NCBI GenBank assembly: GCA_948144175.1
Contig: CANXME010000320.1
Span: 516,501 to 580,500 of the forward strand
Direction: 5' to 3'
Source: Closterium sp. NIES-65
Lineage: Eukaryota; Streptophyta; Zygnematophyceae; Desmidiales; Closteriaceae
Length of the DNA: 64,000 bases
The notes beneath the pieces were generated by a model that saw only the letters and a list, made by a program, of their open reading frames with translations, did no database searches and was not told the DNA's origin. Positions 1 to 11,740 of the stretch are shown one piece after another (the stretch's first letter is position 1; each line of letters opens with the position of its first letter). The position numbers were made by a program, and so were the translations under genes.

Positions 1-2175
1 CGCGTCTCCTTGCTACTGTCGTCACTGACCCTTCTTTCGAGTCTTCTGCTGCGTCTGCCCTTGTTACTGAGCTCGTCGACTTTGCTGCGCGCTGTCGTCT
101 ATACTACGCTGCTAGTCTTGTCGCTGAGTCTGAGTCTACCTGTCCTCCGTCCGTCGGGGGTGAGTGTGCCCTTGGCACGGACGTCCTTGAGGACAGGCAG
201 GAGGAGTTCCAGTGTATGGCCGCCGCTTCACCTCATCTCGCGTCTGTACTGCTCACCCCTGAGGGAGACCCGGATGCAGTTGACATCCCGACTCCGCGCT
301 CTTACGCGGAGGCGATAGAGGGTCCCTACTCCTCTCAGTGGCAGGCAGCTATGGATGCAGAGATGGCTTCCTGGAAGTCCACAGGCACCTACGTTGACGC
401 TGTCCCCCCTCCTGGGGCGAACATCGTCAGTGGCATGTGGATTTTCAGGGTGAAGCGGCCGCCGGGTTCTCCGCCTGTCTTCAAGGCGCGTTACGTGGCT
501 CGTGGCTTCAGTCAGCGGCAGGGAGTTGACTACTTTCAGACCTTCTCCCCCACCCCGAAGATGACCACTCTTCGGGTACTGCTGCACGTTGCTGCTCACC
601 GTGACTACGAGCTGCACTCTCTCGACTTCAGCACTGCTTTCTTGCAGGGCAGCCTGCACGAGGAGATCTGGCTGCGTCCCCCACCTGGCTTCACTGGGTC
701 TTTCCCTCCTGATACCCAGTGGAGTCTCCGGCGTCCAGTCTACGGTCTCCGCCAGGCGCCGCGTGAGTGGCACGACACACTGAGGACTACGCTGGCGGCA
801 CTTTGGTTTGCTCCTTCCACCTCTCTGCCGCCGTTCTACATCCTTGTGTACGTCGACGACTTGGTCTTTGCCACAGCTGACACTGCTGGACTCGCCTACG
901 TGAAGTCCGAGCTGCAGAAGAGACACACGTGCACTGACCTGGGTGAACTGCGCAACTACCTTGGCTTGCAGATCACCCGGGACAGAGCACGCCGCACCAT
1001 TACCCTGGCTCAGTCACACATGGTGCAGCAGGTCCTTCAGCGCTTCGGCTTCACGTACTCCTCGCCTCAGGCCACTCCTCTGCCTACTCGCCACTCGCTC
1101 TCAGATCTGCCTTCGGATGAGTCCGTAGAGTCGAGTGGCCCGTATGCAGAGCTTGTTGGCTGCCTCATGTACCTGATGACCTGCACACGACCTGACCTTG
1201 CATACCCTCTTAGCATTCTCGCATGCTATGTTGCTCCTAGGAGACACCGACCAGAGCACATGGCTGCAGCGAAGAGGGTGTTGCGCTACTTGTGCAGTAC
1301 GTCGGGCATGTGGCTAGTGCTTGGAGGGCGCAGTCCAATGGTCCTCACTGGGCACGCGGACGCTTCTTGGGCTGACGACCAGGCTACGCAGCGGTCGTCA
1401 CAGGGTTACACCTTCAGCCTTGGTTCCGGCTCTGTTTCGTGGCGGGCTACCCGCTCGTCTTCTGTTCTCGGCTCCAGTTGTGAGGCTGAGATCTACGCCG
1501 GGGCCATGGCTGCCCAGGAGCTTCGCTGGCTCACCTACCTGCTGACCGACCTTGGAGAGCCGCCTCGTTCTCCTCCAGTCCTGTACGTAGACAACAAGGC
1601 CATGCTGGCCTTGTGTCGAGAGCAGCGACTGGAGCACAGGACAAAGCACATTGCTCTCCGCTACTTTCTTGCTCGTGAGCTACAGCAGCGTGGACAGTTG
1701 CGACTTGCGTACGTGGCCTCTGAGGCCAACACTGCTGATGTCTTCACCAAGGCACTTGCGCCTTGTGATCATCAGCGCTGCTGCACGCAGCTGGGTCTTG
1801 TGCCTGTCTTGCCTCACTTGCTCACTTCTTGACCTTGCTTGTACCTTCACCTATATATACTCTTGCTCTTGCTTGCTTGACTCTTGTATATCTCTATATA
1901 TATCTTGCATGTGAACTGGCCTTGTGGCCTTTGAACTTGTGCTCGGAATGTGTGGTGACTTTGTGATCCACCCTGAGCTTTGCTTTGCTTTGCTTGACTG
2001 GTCTTGTGACCCCTTGTTCTCCCCCACTTTGCCTATGGGGGTGTGTCAGAACATTATAGCTTACTTATTTGTGTAGGCTATAGTGGGGTATCCCATAGGG
2101 GGTACAACCCAATTAGGGTTTCCTATTTGTACTCACTTCGTTCATAGTCATTTCATTCTCGTTCACTTCTTCTCA
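1..2175 (+). mobile_element. Copia LTR retrotransposon A, 3' part (RT-RNase H and 3' LTR)
   Basis: This is the downstream part of a Ty1/copia element that enters from the left edge. It reads through the linker after integrase (about 1-300), reverse transcriptase (about 330-1080, with the YVDD active-site motif near 850) and RNase H (about 1340-1790), then a polypurine-like ATGGGGG and a short LTR at 2044. The protein is close to those of elements E and G, so all three belong to one recently spread family. It looks lightly broken (about one or two breaks in the visible part). The 5' half lies outside the window, so LTR divergence and target duplication cannot be judged. Confidence 0.93.
2044..2175 (+). 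repeat. 3' LTR of element A
   Basis: The segment starts TGTCAGAACAT and ends in CA. It aligns along its length with the 138-bp LTRs of element G, including the shared core GTAGGCTATAGTGGGGTA. The right edge is set by that comparison and is good to a few bases. Confidence 0.85.
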
Positions 2176-3147
2176 CTTACCGCAACCCGGCCACCCCGCA
2201 TCTTCCCAAAACCACACCTCTCAACCCTTCCGGTCATCAAGTATCAGCAGCAGCTCGGTTGTCTCCTCTTCGCGGCAGTCACGTGCAGGCCTGACTTGTC
2301 TACATCTCAAGCCTACTCGCTCAGTATGCCAAGCGGCCTGAAGGGGAGCACATGCTGGATTTACAGCGTGTTGTGCAGTATTTCATCTCCACACCGCACA
2401 TTGGCTTCACCTACTCAACCCTCACGACCCGCTCCTTCAGCTTTGTCGGCTACGTGGACGCAGATCATGCAGCCGACCCTGCGAATCGACGATCCGGAAC
2501 CAGCTTCCTTTTTCGTCTCAAGCCTACTGGACCAATCTTCTGGAATTCGCGGAAGCAAGAAATGGTGGCGCTCTCCTCCGCTGAAGCCGAATTCATCGCC
2601 GCCATGTCAGCTGTTCGCGAAGGTCTCTACCTTCAGGAGCTGCTTCAATTGGCAAAAATTTCGACATCCACAAGCTTCAAACTTCACTGCGACAACCAAC
2701 GCGCGATAAAAATCGCAAACAAGTCTGGCTTCATCAACCTCACCAAGCGCATCGCGCTCCACTATTTCTTCATCAAAGACGAAGTTGACAAAGGCAAAGT
2801 CATCTTGACTTATTGCCCCACTGGTGACATGGCAGCTGACTTCCTCACCAAGAAGCTGCCACGTCAGCAGACACCTACGGCATAACCAAGTGCGTCAAGA
2901 CTTCGCTCCTCCAGAAATGAAGGGGAGTATTACGATATGGAATAGTTGAATAAGCATGATTGAGTAACAAATCCTTAACGCGAAGATGATTACAGGGAGG
3001 ACGAAAGACCAAGCAACGGGATAGTTACAAGCAGGGAGAATTTGAAGTGCAAAGCGCGGGAAATGTTCAAACGGTTACTGGACCGCGCACGATTACCGAA
3101 CCGCACAATTGCGATGCTGCATCTAGGTTAGCCCTAAGGGAAATGTA
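2176..3147 (+). mobile_element. Copia remnant B (RT end, RNase H, start of 3' LTR)
   Basis: This is a second Copia lineage, unlike A. It has a decayed end of reverse transcriptase (TRPDL-type motif near 2290) and an RNase H region (about 2350-2880) with YVDADHAADP, SSAEAEF and ADFLTKKLP motifs. A polypurine tract AAGGGGAG follows at 2920-2927, then the presumed 3' LTR from about 2928. Element C split that LTR at the 5-bp site ATGTA, and it resumes at 10347. Codon use is less GC-rich than in A, C, E and G. It is an old, broken copy, and its 5' part is missing at the junction with A. Confidence 0.85.
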
Positions 3148-3258
3148 TGTCAGAATGAGGAATGGATGATGCCATTGATGTTGGTTGGGGTACATATAAC
3201 AAACCCTAACTTCTGTACCCCCTAAGACAAACCTCACTATAGGCTACAACATTTGACA
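3148..3258 (-). repeat. 3' LTR of element C
   Basis: 111 bp, starting TGTCAGAATG and ending TTTGACA, identical to the copy at 10231-10341. The adjacent CACCCCCATAG is the polypurine tract read on the minus strand. At this length it is among the shortest LTRs carried by a full-length Copia element. Confidence 0.96.
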
Positions 3259-3535
3259 CACCCCCATAGCTTAAGTGAGGGGTGTCTAGCAAAATAAAAA
3301 GAGTACGGTCACAAGACCAGTCCAAAAGAAAACAAAGCTCAGGGTGGATCACAACGTCACCACACACTCTGAGCACAAGCAACAGTGGCCACAAGGCCAG
3401 TCCAAGAGATCACAAGTATATATAGCAAGAGTACAGACGAAGCAGCCAATAAACTCAAGCCTACACATGACTAGAACCTGTGTCAACAAGGCCTAACTGC
3501 ACACAACACCTCTGGTGGTCACGAGGCGGAAGCGC

Positions 3536-6500
3536 CTAGGTGAAGATGTCTGCAGTGTTGGCCTCGGACTCCACAAACTCGAAGCGAGCCTGTCCACGCC
3601 TCTGCAACTCTCGCAGAAGAAAGTACCTGACGTGAATGTGCTTCACTCTGCTCTCCAGTCGCGGCTCACGACAGAGGAGGATCGACGCCTTGTTGTCAGT
3701 GAACAAGGTCGGTGCAGAGCTCGGCCGCTCACCAAGGTCGGCGAGCAAGAAGGTCAACCACCGCAACTCCTGTGCCGCCATGGCACCAGCGTAAATCTCA
3801 GCCTCAGCTGTAGAGGTCGAGACAGAAGAGGAGCGCGTGGAACGCCAGGAAACAGCTCCAGAACCTAGACTGAAACAGTACCCCTGAGTAGACCTGTGAG
3901 TCTCAGCGTCGTCAGCGTAAGAGGAGTCACAGTGACCAGTGAGTACGACAGACTGCTGCCCTCCAAGAACTAGCCCCACGCCTGATGTAGTCGCTAGGTA
4001 CTTCGCCACCCTCACAGCTGCCGTCCAGTGAACAGGACGGTGTCTCCCTGGCGCAACAAAGCGCGCAAGGATGCTGAGAGGGAAGGCGAGGTCTGGGCGA
4101 GTACAAGTCATCAGGTACATGAGGCAACCCACAAGCTCTGCGTAGGGACCACTAGGCTCAAACGGCTCGTCAGGAAAGGGACCAGTGAGTCTGTGGTCAA
4201 CAGCGAGAGGTGTGCGCTGTACGGTGGAGTGCTGAAGCCCGAACCGCTGAAGGACCTGCTGCACCATGTGTGACTGTGAGAGTGTAATGGTGCGAGCGGC
4301 TCTGTCCCTGGTGATCTGCAGGCCAAGGTAGTGGCGCAGCTCACCAAGATCAGTGCACGTGTGTCTCTTCTGCAGTTCGGACTTCACGTCTGCCAAAGCA
4401 ACCCTGTCCGGAGTGGCGAAAACGAGGTCGTCGACGTAGACCAGAACAAAGAACGGTGTGGAGCCACGACGAACGAACAGCGACGGGTCGGCAGAAGACG
4501 GCTGGAACCCAAGGTCAGAGAGGGTAGAACGCAGAGTGTCGTGCCACTCACGAGGGGCCTGGCGAAGACCGTAAACAGGTCGCCTCAGCCTCCACTGGGT
4601 CCCAGGAGGGAAAGTGCCAGTGAAGGCCGAGGGACGACGCAACCAGACCTCCTCGTGTAGGCTGCCCTGAAGGAAAGCAGTGGAGAAGTCGAGAGAGTGT
4701 AACTCGTAGTCTCTCTGTGCTGCTACGTGTAGTAACACCCGAAGAGTGGTCATCTTCGGGGTAGGTGCGAAGGTCTGAAAGAAGTCAACTCCCTCGCGCT
4801 GACTGAAACCTCTAGCCACGTAGCGCGCCTTGAAGACCGGGGGAGATCCCGGTGGCCGCTTCACCCTGTAGATCCACATGCCGTCGACTACGTTCGCCCC
4901 AGGGGGGGGAACCTCATCGACGTAGGTGCATGTGGATCTGTAGGAGGCCATCTCTGCGTCCATGGCAGCTCTCCACTGAGAGGCCCAAGGCCCTGACACT
5001 GCCTCAGCGTAAGTGCGAGGAGTCGGAATGTCAAGGGCGTCGGGGTCACCCTCAGGGGCGAGGAGCATGGCACAGAGATGAGGGGAAGCGGCCGCCAGGA
5101 ACTCTAGCTCAAACTGCCTGTCCTCTAGGGCGTCACAGCCAAGGGCAGACACACCCCCGACGACCAGAGGACTGGTAGGAGGAGCAGTCACAAGCGTGGT
5201 GGCGTAGTCAAGGCGGCGGGTAGAGGCAAAGTCAGTAACCGCGGCAGTAAGAGCGGACACAGAGGACACAGAGACACGAGGGTGAGTAACAAGAGAGGCG
5301 AGAACACGAGAGAGAACAGGACGGTACGTGCGGTAGTAGTCAGTGACAGGAGTAGGGAGCGACACAGTGAGGGCCGACTCAGGAGGAGACGGAAGTACAG
5401 ACTGAGACGGACGAGGTGGACTAGAAAGAAGGAAAGCAGTACGAAGGTCAGTGAAGGGAACAGGAGACGAGGGACGAGCACGAGGGGAGCGACGAGTAGC
5501 CCAAGAACGAGACGGAGGAGGAGAGGACAAAGGCGGAGAACTGGGGAAAACAGCGGGGGAGGAGTCAGGAGGAGGAAACGTGGGACCGTAGACAGGAGGA
5601 GAGGCGGAGGAGGGAGGAGAAGGGGAGGGGAGACCAAGGGTCCGAAGACCCGAGACAGGAGGAGGAAGTGGATGCTGCTGCTGCGGCTGCGACTGCTGCT
5701 GCTGCGGACGCGGCTGCTGCTGGGACTGCTGCTCCTGCGGGTCCAGCTGCTGCTGCTGCTCCTCCAGCCGCTGTAACTCCCTCTCCTCTCTCTCCAACGC
5801 CAGCTGCTCGTCACGGGCACGGCGAACACGAGCCTGGTGCCTAGTCGGGTAGGGGTGGGGGGGTGGAGTAGCGTCCGAAGCAGCGGCAGCTCCAGAGTCC
5901 ACCCCAGAAGAACTAGGCGCACCACCCCCAGAGGCAGCACTAACACCAGCTCCAGATCCAGGCTCACCTGAACCCGAAGGAGGCGCATCCTCACCCCCAG
6001 ACGCAGCACCCCCAGTGGCCGCGCGACCAGCACCAGCTCCCGGACGACAAGAGTCCTCCGCACCCACCGGGACAGCTCCAACTCCAGAACCAGAAACTCC
6101 AGCTCCAACTCCAGCTCCAACTCCAGCACCCCCAGAACCAGAAACTCCAGTGCCAACTCCAGCACCAACTCCAGCTCCAACTCCAGCACCCCCAGAACCA
6201 GAAACCGGTACAGGAACAGGCGCAGCACCAACCTCTCGAGAGCTAGCACCAGCGGCACGCTGCGAGGAGGACTGTGGGGAGGGAGGCTGTACCGGAGGGG
6301 CTACCGAAGGAGGAGGGGTAGCCTGGGACACACCTGACGGGGCTGGACCAGGGGGGGGAGGCTGTACCGGGGGAGCAGGAGGGGGGGCTGCAGTCAGGAA
6401 GAAGGGGGGAGGAGGAACCGGGAGACCTCGACTGGGGTACCTGACGTAGTACGGAGTGGACTCCTCGAAACGGACGTCACGGGAGTCAAAGAACCGGTGA

Positions 6501-7502
6501 GAGGGAGGGTGGTAAAAGGTGAAGTCAGAGGAGTCCTCAGGAAAACCAAGGAAGACACAGGGGACGGCACGAGGCGAGAGCTTGTCCGCGGAGGTGTCGC
6601 GGACAAGAGCCAAGCACCCCCAGACGCGAAACCGCGACGCAACACCAGGGGACCCTGTCCAAAGACTGGTCGGTGACACCTCTGGTCGAGAGACACGTGG
6701 CCAGAGGTTCAGCTGGTGCGCGGCGTACCTGACCGCGTAGGGCCACAGAAAATGGGGGGCACAGGCGTGAGTCAGGGAGGTGCGGGCGATCTCCATGACC
6801 AGGCCTATGCGGCGCTCAGCAACCCCATTCTGCTGTGGGGACTCTGGAAGCGTCCAGGACTGACGAATGCCCTGCTCGCGACAGAATCCAGCGAGAATGC
6901 CGGAGCGAAACTCACCCCCACGGTCGGAGTGGAGACAGCTGACACGACGACCACGAGTGTCCTCGGTGGTGAGCAACCACCTGATCAGCGTAGAAGTCAC
7001 CTCAGACTTCTTCGCCAGAGGGAACACTGTGGTGTAGCGGGAGAAGTCGTCAATGACCACCAGAAAGTAACGCTCACGCTCAGGGCCTAGACGAGGGGCG
7101 GGGCCCCAGACGTCCAAGTGAAGCGTCTCAAAAGGCTCGGTGGCCGGACGTAGGGAGGAGGAGTGAGGGGTGGCGCGCAGCCGACCCTCGACGCAGGGAC
7201 CACACGGCGGCGCAAGCGAAGGCGGCAGCGACGGCAAGACACGTGGGAGGCCTAGGACAAGACGCTGACTGGACATAGCGCGCAGACGAGGAAGGGACGG
7301 GTGCCCCATCCGGTGGTGCCACAGAACGGTGGGGTGGGCAAGCGACCGGCAGGAGCACGACGCAGCGACTGGAACAGACGTAGGAACCAGACACGACACA
7401 GACACCTGGGGGGACGAAGCAACCTGGTGAGACGCGGGGACCCGAACGGGGGGGGGGACCGGGGGCAGTGGCAGTAGGGGGGGCTGCTGGTGCGGCCGCT
7501 GG

Positions 7503-7538
<36 letters not shown>

Positions 7539-9469
7539 GGCTGCGGCTGCTGCTGCTGCTGCGGCTGCTGCTGCGGCGCACGCGGGCCAGTGTGAAGAGT
7601 GTAGAGACCCGAGCCCGGCTCAGCAGTAAAGGTAGCAAGAGGCTGGTAAGAGTCTCCGTCAACACACACCGCAGTCTCTCCAGAAGGCTCAAACCACACA
7701 CCCACGTGCTGACTCACGAGGGGTCGCACGCCCACCAAGTTCCGGGAGAACGAGGGGACGTGAAACCCAGTGAGAGACCCGGAGGGAGCAGCAGGACACG
7801 GTAAAGTGGTAGTGTGACGTGCAGTGACTGGTCCCGTAGTGGGATCAGCCAACGCAACAGAAACAGGCGCAGGAAGTGGTGTAAGTGTCGTGCTGTCCCG
7901 GAAGAAGCAGTGGGAGGCTCCAGAGTCCAGCGTGAACGACAGCGAAGCGTCCTCTGAGGTAGTCGCTGGTCTAGAGTCTACACAAGAACCTACACTAGCA
8001 ACAGGCAACTGAGCAAGACTAGCACCTAAGCTAACAACACCAGAGTAAACAGAGTCAGAAACACTAGAGTCAACAACAGCATACATAGCATGAGGAGCAC
8101 TAATCAGATCAACTAACTGCTCAGCAGACATGCCCCACAGAGCGGAGCCGTAGCGCTGAACCAGAGGAAGCCAGTCAGGAGCAGGACCGCCAACCCCGTA
8201 GGCCAACCGGACCGTGTCAGTGAGCTGAGCAAAGCACTGACCAGGGGGGTGAAAGCGGCCACAAGGGTGGCCCCGACGAGGACCTGTCAGAACCTGGTAG
8301 GGGCAGGGAGGGTAAGCAGTACCGCGCTGGGGCTGACGCAGCCCCGACCCCGGAGCCAGCTGCTGACGCTGCTGCTGCTGAGGCTGCTGGGAGGAAAGGG
8401 GCTGCTGCTGCTGCTGAAGGTGCTGCTGCCGCTGAGCCTGGTACCACGCCGCTGCTCCACCTAGCGGGGCCGGCAGTACAGGAGGCGACTGACGAGCTCG
8501 GGGGTCGCCGCCACCAGCAGGCGCAGTGGAGTCACCAGCCGCTGCACGAGGGGTCTCTCCAGACGCTGCACTCCCACCACCGCCAGTCGCAACAGCACCC
8601 CCACTACCTCCGCTACCTCCACCTCCACCTCCACCAGAACTACCTTTCTTGCCCCCCTTGCCGCGGGACCGCGACGCAGTCGTAACAGCAGCCGCAGTCG
8701 CGTCAGTAGCGGCAGTGGCGAGAGAGGCAGTGAAGGTGGGTAACTGCGGGACTGTGCACCCGTGGAAGAGTGGGGGGGACACAGTACCAGAGGCGGCAGC
8801 TACCGAGCGAAGGTTGCTCTCGACGTCCTTGAGTGCAGACTCAAGGACCTCGATAGTCAACTCACTAGGGTGCTTCAGCAGAAGCGCGTCACGAACGGAG
8901 GCTAGGCGGTCAGGGAGGCTAGTGGCGATGAAATAGACAGTAATCGCCATGGGGGGAGGAAGCAGTGCAAGCTGTGCCTCAGTGCAAGCAGCGCGGTAAC
9001 TAGCGTCGAGCGAGCGGAGGTGAGCGATCAAGTCAGCAGAGCGCTCAAACGAGGCGAGATCAGGAAACAGGAACGGGAGGAAAAGACGGCCAAGAGAGAC
9101 AGTAGCGGGAGTAGAGTAGCGGGCCTTAATCGCAGTGAGGTACGCAGCAGCGGTGCGAACCTGAGTAAAGTGGACCTCCTCTGACTCAGGGAGGAGGCTG
9201 CTGAGTGCGATGCAGGCCGCAGCGTCACGCGACGTCCAAGCCGTCCGGTCAGCGCGCTGACGGGCAAAGCGAGCCGTAGCAGCGTCGTCAGGGGCAGAGC
9301 CTAAAGCTGTAGGCTCGGGGGGCTCGGGGAGGTCACCAGTAGCGTGCGACCAGAGGGTCTCGCCCCCCTGGACCTGACTCTCTAACAGACGGCGAGCGCG
9401 AAGAAGCCAGACGGAAAAGTCAAGGGGTCTACCGTCAGCGTCGAAACGAAGAACTCGCGGAGTCGCCAT
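3536..9469 (-). CDS. Gag-Pol polyprotein of Copia element C
   Basis: One open frame of about 1,977 residues from ATG at 9469. I prefer this start because the protein then begins MATP, as in elements E and G; the frame is open upstream to 9577. Order: Gag with an expanded zinc knuckle (C-X13-C-X3-H-X4-C), then protease with DSGA in FTLDSGASHCFF. Integrase follows with an HHRMGHP zinc-binding start and a DRGGEF catalytic block. Next comes a long Gly, Pro, Gln and Ser-rich linker, reverse transcriptase with YVDDLVFA, and RNase H ending near EANTADIFT. Very long low-complexity inserts (poly-Q between protease and integrase, VGAG repeats before RT) make it longer than the usual 1,300-1,500 residues for Copia. 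Confidence 0.95.
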
Positions 9470-9540
9470 AGTGAGAACTAACGCAAACGAACAGGCGAGT
9501 AACAACCGGGAGGAAGAGGACTCAGTCGCAGCGGAAGAGC

Positions 9541-10110
9541 GGGCTAGGGCGACGGGCCAGGGCGTAGGGTAGGGCAACCGGCCAGGGCGTAGGGTAGGGC
9601 AACGGGCCAGGGCTTAGGGTAGGGCGACGGGCCAGGGCGTAGGGAAGGGCGACGGGCCAGGGCGGAGGGAAGGGCGACGGGGCAGGGCTTAGGGTAGGGC
9701 GACGGGCCAGGGCTTAGAGTAGGGCGACGGGCTAGGGCGTAGGGCAGGGCGACGGGACGGGAGAAAGGGCGGGAGCGACGCGACGGGGCAGGGCGACGCG
9801 ACGGGGCAGGGCGATGGGACGGGACAGGGCGACGGGACGGGGCAGGGCGACGCGACGGGGCAGGGCGACGCGACGGGACAGGGCGACGGGACGGGGGGGA
9901 ACGGACGGGCACGACGCGACGGGGGGGAACGGGCGGGCACGACGCGACGGGGGGAACGGGCGCGACGCGACGAGGGGAAAGGGCGCGACGCGACGCGGGG
10001 AAAGGGCGCGACGCGACGGGACAGGGCGACGCGACGGGGGGGGGGGGGGGGGAAGGGCGCTAGGTAACGGGGAGAAAGGGCGCTAAGCGACGGGGGGAAA
10101 GGGCGCTAGG
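9541..10110 (-). repeat. GC-rich tandem-repeat leader of element C
   Basis: The stretch between primer site and gag is built of degenerate tandem units. The clearest have a 25-bp period (GCCAGGGC at 9556, 9581, 9606, 9631, 9656), grading into GACGGGACGGGGCAGGGC-type units. A run of 17 G lies at 10036-10052. No conserved reading frame is evident. Confidence 0.85.
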
Positions 10111-10220
10111 CTCGGTACTAGGCGCGGTAACAACGGAACTGGTACGAACGAGAGGTAGGGTCAGGCTCGGGAGGTACGAACGGAGAACGGAGGAACGGGA
10201 TCCCACAGGATCCTAACCTA

Positions 10221-10230
10221 GCTGATACCA
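10221..10230 (-). other. Primer binding site of element C
   Basis: On the minus strand this reads TGGTATCAGC directly after the 5' LTR, matching the 3' end of plant initiator Met-tRNA at its first eight bases. It fixes the orientation of the element. Confidence 0.88.
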
Positions 10231-10341
10231 TGTCAGAATGAGGAATGGATGATGCCATTGATGTTGGTTGGGGTACATATAACAAACCCTAACTTCTGTA
10301 CCCCCTAAGACAAACCTCACTATAGGCTACAACATTTGACA
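10231..10341 (-). repeat. 5' LTR of element C
   Basis: 111 bp, identical by eye to 3148-3258. It is followed by ATGTA, the second copy of the target duplication. Confidence 0.96.
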
Positions 10342-10346
10342 ATGTA

Positions 10347-10460
10347 CCCCCTCGGAGTACATGGCTAGCTAGGACCTTTCGTATTCCACTGTATTCCTAT
10401 ACACATTCTTTTGACAGAGTCCGTATCCGACATTACCTAGCAATCTTCCGCTGCTACACC
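10347..10460 (+). repeat. Continuation of the 3' LTR of remnant B
   Basis: This segment lies directly right of the target duplication of C, so it continues the sequence that ended at 3147. The B LTR should extend into it; no second B LTR is present to fix the end, so the right edge is a guess. Confidence 0.4.
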
Positions 10461-10868
10461 CCGTTCGATTAACCTAAGACGATCCTATAAGACGGTTCAG
10501 ATTGTATCGAAACTAATATGGATAAGTGGGGTTCAAAAAGTGTGCTTCGAATTTATAACAAAATGGACCGACGATAGATCGAGGACAAAATTGCTATAGT
10601 GGGTTTAAATCTGTTTTATGAAAACCTATGTGGTTCTATGTTTGGTTTATGTTAGGCAACCATGGTACCTAGAAAGTAGGCCGAGCCTGTACTTCCTAGA
10701 AAGTAAGGACACACCAAAAGGAAAGGGAATTTTCCTTGCACAAACTCTCTGATTAGGTGTCATATTTTTACACCTAGATTGCCGAGCATGTTGGGTTCTA
10801 ATGTTGTGCTATTTTGTCATATATTTGGGTATAGGTTGTTTCAATCTGCTAACAAACATATCTCTTGA
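10461..10868. other. Non-coding stretch, nothing recognised
   Basis: Lower-GC host-like DNA with frequent stops in all frames. I see no gene, RNA fold or repeat that I can support. Confidence 0.5.
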
Positions 10869-11740
10869 CTTCCTGCCAAGATCACTGCCTGTATATACCT
10901 ATGCCGGCACAGGCCGGCTGTTATAAATATGCCGGCCGACCTTGCTTAATTTTAGTTTGCCTCTTACAGAAAGATGTTATCTACATTCACAGATAATATT
11001 CGGTGTATTTGAAATCGCAGTCTTATGAAAGTTTCCGCTACTAGAATTTCGATGGTTTTTCTAGGAAGAAGCAAAAGCTGCAAGGTTGAGGTGGTGCAAG
11101 GATGTCTTGCCCCTGAGATGACTTGAATTCTTCTTGGACGATTGTGGGACGTCCCGCCAAGATTGCTTTGTGTGCATTTGTGTGTCAACGCCGGCACAGG
11201 CCGGCTGAATCATTGCGCCGCCACAGCTAGCTTTAGTTTCTTTTCGCCGCTTACCGAAAATGTTGTCTACACTTACAGGTGACGTGTTGTGTATTTGTGA
11301 TATCAGTATTTATGAAGGGGTTCGTGGTTCCAACATGTATAGAAGCTTCGAAGCAAAGCTTCTTTGAAAGGAGAAAATGATGTCAACGCCGGCGTTGACT
11401 CAACGAGCGTGTACAGTCCTTCTTGGCTTGAAATCTTGTTGGACGGTTGTGGGACGTCCCGCCAAGATCGCTTTTGGTGGGTTTGTAAACATTTGCCGGC
11501 TCAGGCCGGCTGTATCATTGTGCCGCCACAGCTTGTTTATGATTTCCGGTTGGGACTTATATAAAAATGTCATGTCTCAGATGATGTGCTGTGTACTGTA
11601 CTTGTAATCTCAAATAAGAGGTTTCATTGTTCCAATACCGGAACTTCGAATGTTTTTTTCAAGCGAGAAGAATACACTCCAGAGGAGCAAAAGCTGCTAA
11701 ACTAACTACTCCACTGACAAACTAGTCCGAACATGTTGCT
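10869..11740 (+). repeat. Degenerate tandem repeat, ~290-305 bp units
   Basis: Three recognisable units start at the motif GCCGGCACAGGCCGGC (10903, 11190, with variant GCCGGCTCAGGCCGGC at 11495), giving spacings of 287 and 305 bp. Each continues with a GCCGCCACAG-like block, a cttac(a/c)GAAA block and an ATGTTRTCTACA-like block. The first two also share GGACGRTTGTGGGACGTCCC followed by GCCAAGAT near their ends. The perfect palindrome GGGACGTCCC sits at 10 bp in each (11146-11155 and 11451-11460). A partial unit end (CCTGCCAAGATC) lies before the first. Units differ by many substitutions and indels, so the array is old. Confidence 0.8.

Larger units (their letters stand above)
3148..10341 (-). 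mobile_element. Copia element C, whole-looking
   Basis: A complete 7,194-bp Ty1/copia element on the minus strand. LTRs at 3148-3258 and 10231-10341 are identical by eye over 111 bp and are flanked by the target duplication ATGTA (3143-3147 and 10342-10346). In element order it has the 5' LTR (right), a primer site TGGTATCAGC (10230-10221), a GC-rich tandem-repeat leader, one unbroken gag-pol frame, a polypurine stretch and the 3' LTR (left). It sits inside the 3' LTR of remnant B. Identical LTRs imply very recent insertion. By sequence it looks intact; activity is not shown. Confidence 0.97.

Noticed and set aside
228-926. 232-codon minus-strand frame in element A
   Set aside because: It is antisense to the RT of element A; similar shadows appear opposite RT in E, G and I.
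9541-10110. CRISPR-like array
   Set aside because: Units are contiguous degenerate tandem repeats without unique spacers, inside the leader of a eukaryotic retrotransposon.
10440-10480. tRNA-like GTTCGATTAACC
   Set aside because: No acceptor stem, D arm or anticodon arm could be drawn around it.
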